64,000 bases of DNA from Combretum micranthum (Eukaryota > Streptophyta > Magnoliopsida > Myrtales > Combretaceae), in NCBI GenBank assembly GCA_024138025.1, contig JAMXBD010000025.1, forward strand, positions 749,501 through 813,500. Direction: 5' to 3'. Made by a program: the position numbers and the translations under genes. Below the pieces are notes generated by a model, which was not told the DNA's origin, searched no databases, and was given only the letters and a program-made list of their open reading frames with translations. Below, piece by piece: positions 59,501 through 64,000 of the stretch (position 1 is its first letter; each line of letters starts with the position of its first letter).

Positions 59501-60269
59501 TATAAATAAACCACCATTCAATAGATATAGCAATAATGAGAGAAAAATAACAAGAAAATTAAAGATACATTGGAAACTTTTTTTATTATCAAATTAAAAA
59601 GAAGAGTTTGTACTTAACAATTGAAATCAGTTGAGCTATGATGGTTGTAAATTGCAACCTTCTTAATAGTAGTGATATCAAGAAGAGGCCCATTTGGACG
59701 GATGGAACAAAAAATATTTCTCTTGCATTTTTTTATAAAGTAAACCATAATAAAAAAATCTACAAAATACAAACTAAATCATTATTCATTTCAACAACCA
59801 CAACTTACGACATGTTTGACGACGAAAGAGACCTTTTGTGGAAATTGTATCCCTAAACTTAGATTATATCAATTCTTAGATAGATGTTGTGAGCTGTATT
59901 ATATTAAACATAAAATACATTAAGACGAATGAAAATTACTTTAGAATTTCAAAATAAGGCAAATCAAAATCTAGATAGACGAACTGAAAATAAGAGAAAA
60001 CGCAAAAAAAAGGTAATTTTTTTGAAGAAAATTTGAGAGTTCTTATGTAAAAAGAAGAGGAAGAGAGTTAGTGCATGAGGGAGAAAGGTTGAATGATATT
60101 TTAAAATCGATAAGTGAGAAAGATAAAAATAGAATTCAGGTCAAGTTTCCCATTTTACCCTTAGATATTTTTTCCTAAATTATTACTATATGATTTTCAT
60201 TAATTGATTTAATATAATTAGGGTAAATTTGTACTTGAAAATTGGAGTCTAAAATCCCCAAATATTTGC

Positions 60270-60282
60270 TTAACAATATAGA
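60270..60282 (-). other. isolated Helitron-type 5' terminus
   Basis: On the - strand A/TCTATATTGTTAAGC starts at 60282 and continues ATTTGGGGATTTTA, similar to TCTATATTATCTAAGC at 57429. No matching hairpin-CTAG end was identified to its left, so the element is undelimited. The sequence from 57430 to here is AT-rich and gene-free. Confidence 0.3.
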
Positions 60283-60911
60283 TAGATATCAAATTGGTAT
60301 TTGTGGATATATAATGTGACATTATGTTGTTACGTTTGATACTTAGAAATCGATTGAAATAAAATGAAATAGAACATGAAAGAATGAAATATAAATAATA
60401 AAATGAATGAGGGGTATATTTATTTATTGAATGAAATGTAATGCATATGGTATTCATAAAAAATACTCCATAAAAAAATAAAATTATATCTATTAATTAA
60501 TAAAGGCAAAATGGAATCATCATTCCGTCCTTTGAAATACGGAATCAAATTTTCTTTTACATCTAAATCGACAGCTCCTTAAATTTGTTATTCTAATTTT
60601 TTAAAGCCTATAAGATTGAAAGCCGAGATTGAAATTCAGCTTGGGTTCGAGATCATTCCACGTGTAGTTAATGTTTTTCCCTTCTGCGACGGACGAACCA
60701 TTTCTTTTACATTCTCGGAAAACCTTGGACTTGAAAAGTACTTGTAAGACTGAAAGAAGTAAAAAAACTAAGAACAGTTACTGCTAACGAACCATCCTAA
60801 TTTATCTCCTAAGAAGACTCAACCGACTCTCCCTCTCTCTCTTTCTCTCTCCCTTCTTCACCGTAGGAAACGCCCACAAACCAACTTCTTTTTGTATCTC
60901 ACAGTACTCAC

Positions 60912-60921
60912 TCTATATATT
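60912..60921 (+). promoter_or_regulatory. TATA box of the bHLH gene
   Basis: CTATATATTA, about 60 bp after a (CT)n pyrimidine patch (60830-60858) and some 270 bp upstream of the start codon. The intervening DNA contains a probable 5'-UTR intron whose acceptor (CTTGCAG) ends at 61172. The donor is not certain. Confidence 0.5.
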
Positions 60922-61191
60922 AACTGAAACTACTGCGGTTAATGGTTAATACAGCTCAAAGTCTTCTGCTCTTCAACAAAACAAAGACAGACAAAGTAGG
61001 AGAAAGAAAATAATCTATTTGAGTCACAGTTTGTTTGAAACTATAATCTACTTCTGTCCATTTCTCTTCTTAAGTTGTCTGTCCTGTCTGCGTGCATTTA
61101 ACATAATGGCTGCTACTTCTTGATGCTTGTTATAGCTCACACTTGTTTTTATTTTAATTTTCTTACTTGCAGGTGCTTGGGGTTGCAAAAC

Positions 61192-62223
61192 ATGGCGGCT
61201 ATGAGCATATGCTCAAGTTTGGATCCTCTTCAGAACCTTGTATCAATGGAAGCTTTCCCCGATTTGCATGCCGAGTTCCTTCCTGGATTCGAGCAGAGCC
61301 AGAGCCTCGGTTTGTCATCAACCGAGACCCGCATTGATCCGTTACTGGAGCTAGAAGACTACTTGGTTTGGAATGCTCAGATTCCTAGTTATTCCTTGTC
61401 ATCCGTTCCATCACCTAATAACTATACTCTTCGAAATCAGGACTTGGAGTACTACAACCCGCCCAAGCGTCAAAGGATAGCAGAACAGAATTATAATTAC
61501 GCTTATGGTGTTTCGGGTTTAGGTGCATTTCCGGAGTATCATCAGTCACTAGACCTATCGGTTCCTGCTCCACAATTCAACTATGCTAGTGGGACTGCAA
61601 AGAAACAGAATGAGCAGAAAGGGCTGTCCCCTCACAGCATTGCGGCGCGGCAGAGGAGAAGGAAGATAGCTGAAAAGACCGAAGAGCTTGGGAAACTTAT
61701 TCCAGGTGGGTCTAAAATGAGTACTGCAGAAATGTTGCAAGCTGCCTACAAGTATGTCAACTTCTTACAAGCACAAGTTGGGATTCTTCAACTGCTTCAC
61801 TCCAACTCAAGTCCGGTAATGCAATGTGTTATTTAATAAAAAGATAGTGCTCTCTGGCCTACTATTTAGCAACTTCCCATATTGAGGATGTTACTAAAAG
61901 TATGCAGGCCAAGGGCTTATCTACTTTTTTAACTCATGTTATTTTGTTTTCTTCTTATATCTATTTCTTTAACACAACAATGAGAAATGTACTTACACAA
62001 TGGCTACGTTCAGGAGAAAAGTGAAGGAAGAGGAGAGGCTATGGAGGAAATTCAAAGTCTTTTGGCATGTCCAAGAGTTCAAGGGAAGCTCTTTGCTGAA
62101 GAGAAATGTCTGGTGAAGAAGGACCTTGTGGAAACATTGTTAAATGATGAGGAATTGCGGTCAAAGTGCAATTTAGATAAGGGCATGGATGAATTGATTC
62201 GAAAAAACGGTCGGTGCCCTTAG
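61192..62223 (+). CDS. bHLH transcription factor, bHLH52/bHLH53-like
   Basis: Two coding exons, 61192-61815 and 62014-62223, join in phase 0 (CCG/GTAATG ... TTCAG/GAG) to a 277-residue protein. I chose the ATG at 61192 (MAAMSICSSLDPL) because CTTGCAG just upstream looks like a 5'-UTR intron acceptor; the in-frame ATG at 61120 would lie in that intron. The first 140 residues are Ser/Pro-rich and low in domain content, with a basic KRQRIA patch near residue 92. The bHLH domain spans about residues 145-200: basic region HSIAARQRRRK (148-158), helix 1 IAEKTEELGKLIP, loop GGSKMS, helix 2 TAEMLQAAYKYVNFLQAQ. The usual E-box-contacting Glu is Ala152, as in the plant bHLH52/53 type, so canonical CANNTG binding is doubtful. 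The C-terminal 69 residues are the family tail. It is probably nuclear; targets unknown. Confidence 0.9.
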
Positions 62224-64000
62224 GAGTGCCGGGAAACATTGTAGACAAGACAAATGTCAATTCCTTGTTGTCATGTCTAAGATAGGTTTAGATTATGTTT
62301 GTTGAATTTTACACTTGTAAGGGTAAATTCCTTTGTAGTATTTTCCTTTCTGTTCTAATTCAATCTCTATTGTTTAGTGATGTAGGGTTAGTTTCATGTA
62401 CTTGTAAAGTTCTTTTTTTACAAGTGAAGAAAATAGCTTATTTAGTTAACAACAAGAAGCTGAGGCCAGTAACATCACTAATTCACTCATTCTGACTTCC
62501 AAATTTGATTTGTCCAGAAGGTAAAAAGGAGTTTGGCCTAATGGAAATAAAAGTTAAAAAGGCAAAAAATACTCAATGATGGAAGATTACTTTGTTTCAA
62601 ATTTGCAAAATCAATTTTTTTTTTTTTTTTTTTTTGTGCAACATCACATATTCTCCTAATAGCCCCTAATTTTGAACATGGAAAATATTTCTATGAAACT
62701 AGAAGTTGTTAGAATTAATGTATGCTTGTATCTATTATCTCAACTTCACAAAAAGGTTTTCAATCCAGCCCAGACCTATTTCATGGACTCTCCTACCAAC
62801 TAGTGCAATTATCAGTTATAAAGCTTCTCTAACCATTTAGTTGGAGAATTAACCATATCGAATAATTGTTTTTGCATGTTCTCATCATCTTTTTTTTATT
62901 GAAAATAAAACAATAATATGGCGTATTTATCTTGACACAATAATTGCATAGGGCCTTATGATTAGCCCATAGTATACCAGAAATCAATTTATTATTGGGT
63001 TTCTTCCATTACTAATTGACAATTGGATCATGCATACAATCCAAACATCCAACTTTGTTGATAGTCATGAAGCTGTATACTAATAGTGCATTTGTTAAAT
63101 TAGCCAATAACATCATTCGAGATGACGTTTTTAATTAATATAATTGAAGTGTTGTTAGTATATATGAAAAGTTTTTTTTATATATTAAATTTTTCAATTT
63201 AAAAAATTTTATATATTAAATTGATCAATTTCAAAGTTTTGGTATTCAATTGCAATTTTTATCTATCGGTATGATTCATGAAATTTAGCCTTCATTTGAT
63301 CCATTGTTTTTTTTTTTTTTAATTTAATAAATCAACCTAGAGTGAGAAAAGGCTAATACAAAACACCAACCTTAAAGCTGGTTAATTGACCCATTATGTT
63401 AAGCTGGTTAACTAGTTTTTGACATCTGGTCGACCAGTTGCTATTAACCATAATTTTTTAGCTGGCTACAAACTTTTTCGGGGATGACGGACAACTCTTT
63501 TGAAACTAAAATTCAATTTCAAACATTTTTGTTAATTTTATTCTATAATTAATTAAATTTTAACAAAAATAATCTATAAATGTTGATTGTTTCTCATAAT
63601 TTGTTGTAACCCATCAATAATCCAAATCTACAAAAGCTTTCTTATGGCTCATTCACTTTGCTGTAATAAATAAGGGGGAATTGAATTCCATTTCAATAGA
63701 AATGTAATAGGATTTTAATGGCTATATCAATGTTTGCTTAGTGTAAGAAATAAACAAGTTGTTATTAGAGTAAAATGTAGAATATTTATAATACCCCTTA
63801 TTGTATGGGTGATATTTTCAAGAAAGATGTATTTATTAAAAAGTTGGAAAATAAACTATTGAATGACAATTCATATGGGTATGTGAACTTCAATTGTTAT
63901 TCATCATTTTACATAATAATAATTCTTTATGAATTGTTATTCCCTCCAAGTGAATACCGCAATAGCAATTTACGTCGAACGAGAAGAGAATGAATAACAA
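62224..64000. other. bHLH 3' flank and gene-free tail
   Basis: Begins with the bHLH 3' UTR (to about 62450; no clear AATAAA seen). A poly-T of about 20 lies at 62615. GGTTAA/TTAACC words at 63375-63470 resemble hAT subterminal repeats, but no termini are found. 63655-64000 has opposed GAATAACAATT/AATTGTTATTC words and may be a MITE cut by the window edge. Confidence 0.4.

Noticed and set aside
61120..61191. Upstream in-frame ATG of the bHLH gene (MMLVIAHTCFYFN...)
   Set aside because: This stretch is T-rich, ends in an intron-acceptor signal (CTTGCAG) and is unlike the family's N-terminus; the ATG at 61192 fits better.
39..64000. Search for CRISPR arrays, operons, tRNA and rRNA genes
   Set aside because: None seen; the repeats present are plant transposons and microsatellites, and SINE box A/B words do not form a tRNA.

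Overview
This is nuclear DNA from a flowering plant, most likely a eudicot. It is very AT-rich, has spliced genes with GT-AG introns, and is dominated by plant transposon families: Ty3/gypsy LTRs, hAT-like elements, Helitrons, L1-type LINE, tRNA-derived SINE, MITEs and an endogenous plant pararetrovirus. I cannot name the species. Only two genes look intact: a TAF13 gene (- strand, about 35.6-38.2 kb) and a bHLH transcription-factor gene (+ strand, 61.2-62.2 kb). All calls are from reading the sequence and the supplied translations by eye; no search or alignment program was run.

Layout. 0.6-2.0 kb: a leucine-rich-repeat gene (- strand, At4g06744-like) complete from signal peptide to C-terminus but broken by two frameshifts. 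2-5.1 kb: non-coding. 5.1-8.8 kb: a 3.7-kb sequence that reads as a large gypsy-type LTR. 8.8-13.7 kb: decayed, mostly unassigned. 13.7-20.1 kb: a shrunken Ty3/gypsy element on the - strand (LTR, PBS, gag remnant, PPT, LTR) whose downstream LTR is interrupted by two solo LTRs, each with a perfect 5-bp target duplication. 20.8-27.1 kb: a DNA-transposon cluster with three hAT-like elements, two foldback MITEs, a long inverted repeat split by one of the hATs, a Helitron end and a SINE-like tandem duplication. 27.1-31 kb: nothing firm.

31-51.4 kb is shaped by TAF13. It holds a fragment of the gene's second intron and exon (31.0-31.9 kb), a scrap of a HAT3.1/PRHA homeodomain gene (34.8-35.2 kb), the intact gene, a LINE fragment apparently inside its long 5'-UTR intron, and a second, inverted TAF13 copy (44.3-51.1 kb, + strand). 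That copy keeps all five coding exons and splice sites but has two nonsense mutations. Its second intron has grown to 5.6 kb by taking in an hAT element and about 3.5 kb of degraded Caulimoviridae DNA (reverse transcriptase/RNase H followed by a Cauli_VI/TAV-like segment). The inserted blocks can be delimited by comparison with the intact gene's intron.

51.4-60.9 kb is gene-free: another hAT of the same family, Helitron-type ends, a MITE packed with short palindromes, and low-copy direct repeats. 60.9-62.3 kb is the bHLH gene with TATA box, a probable 5'-UTR intron and one coding intron. 62.3-64 kb is non-coding. I see no operon, CRISPR array, tRNA gene or rRNA gene.
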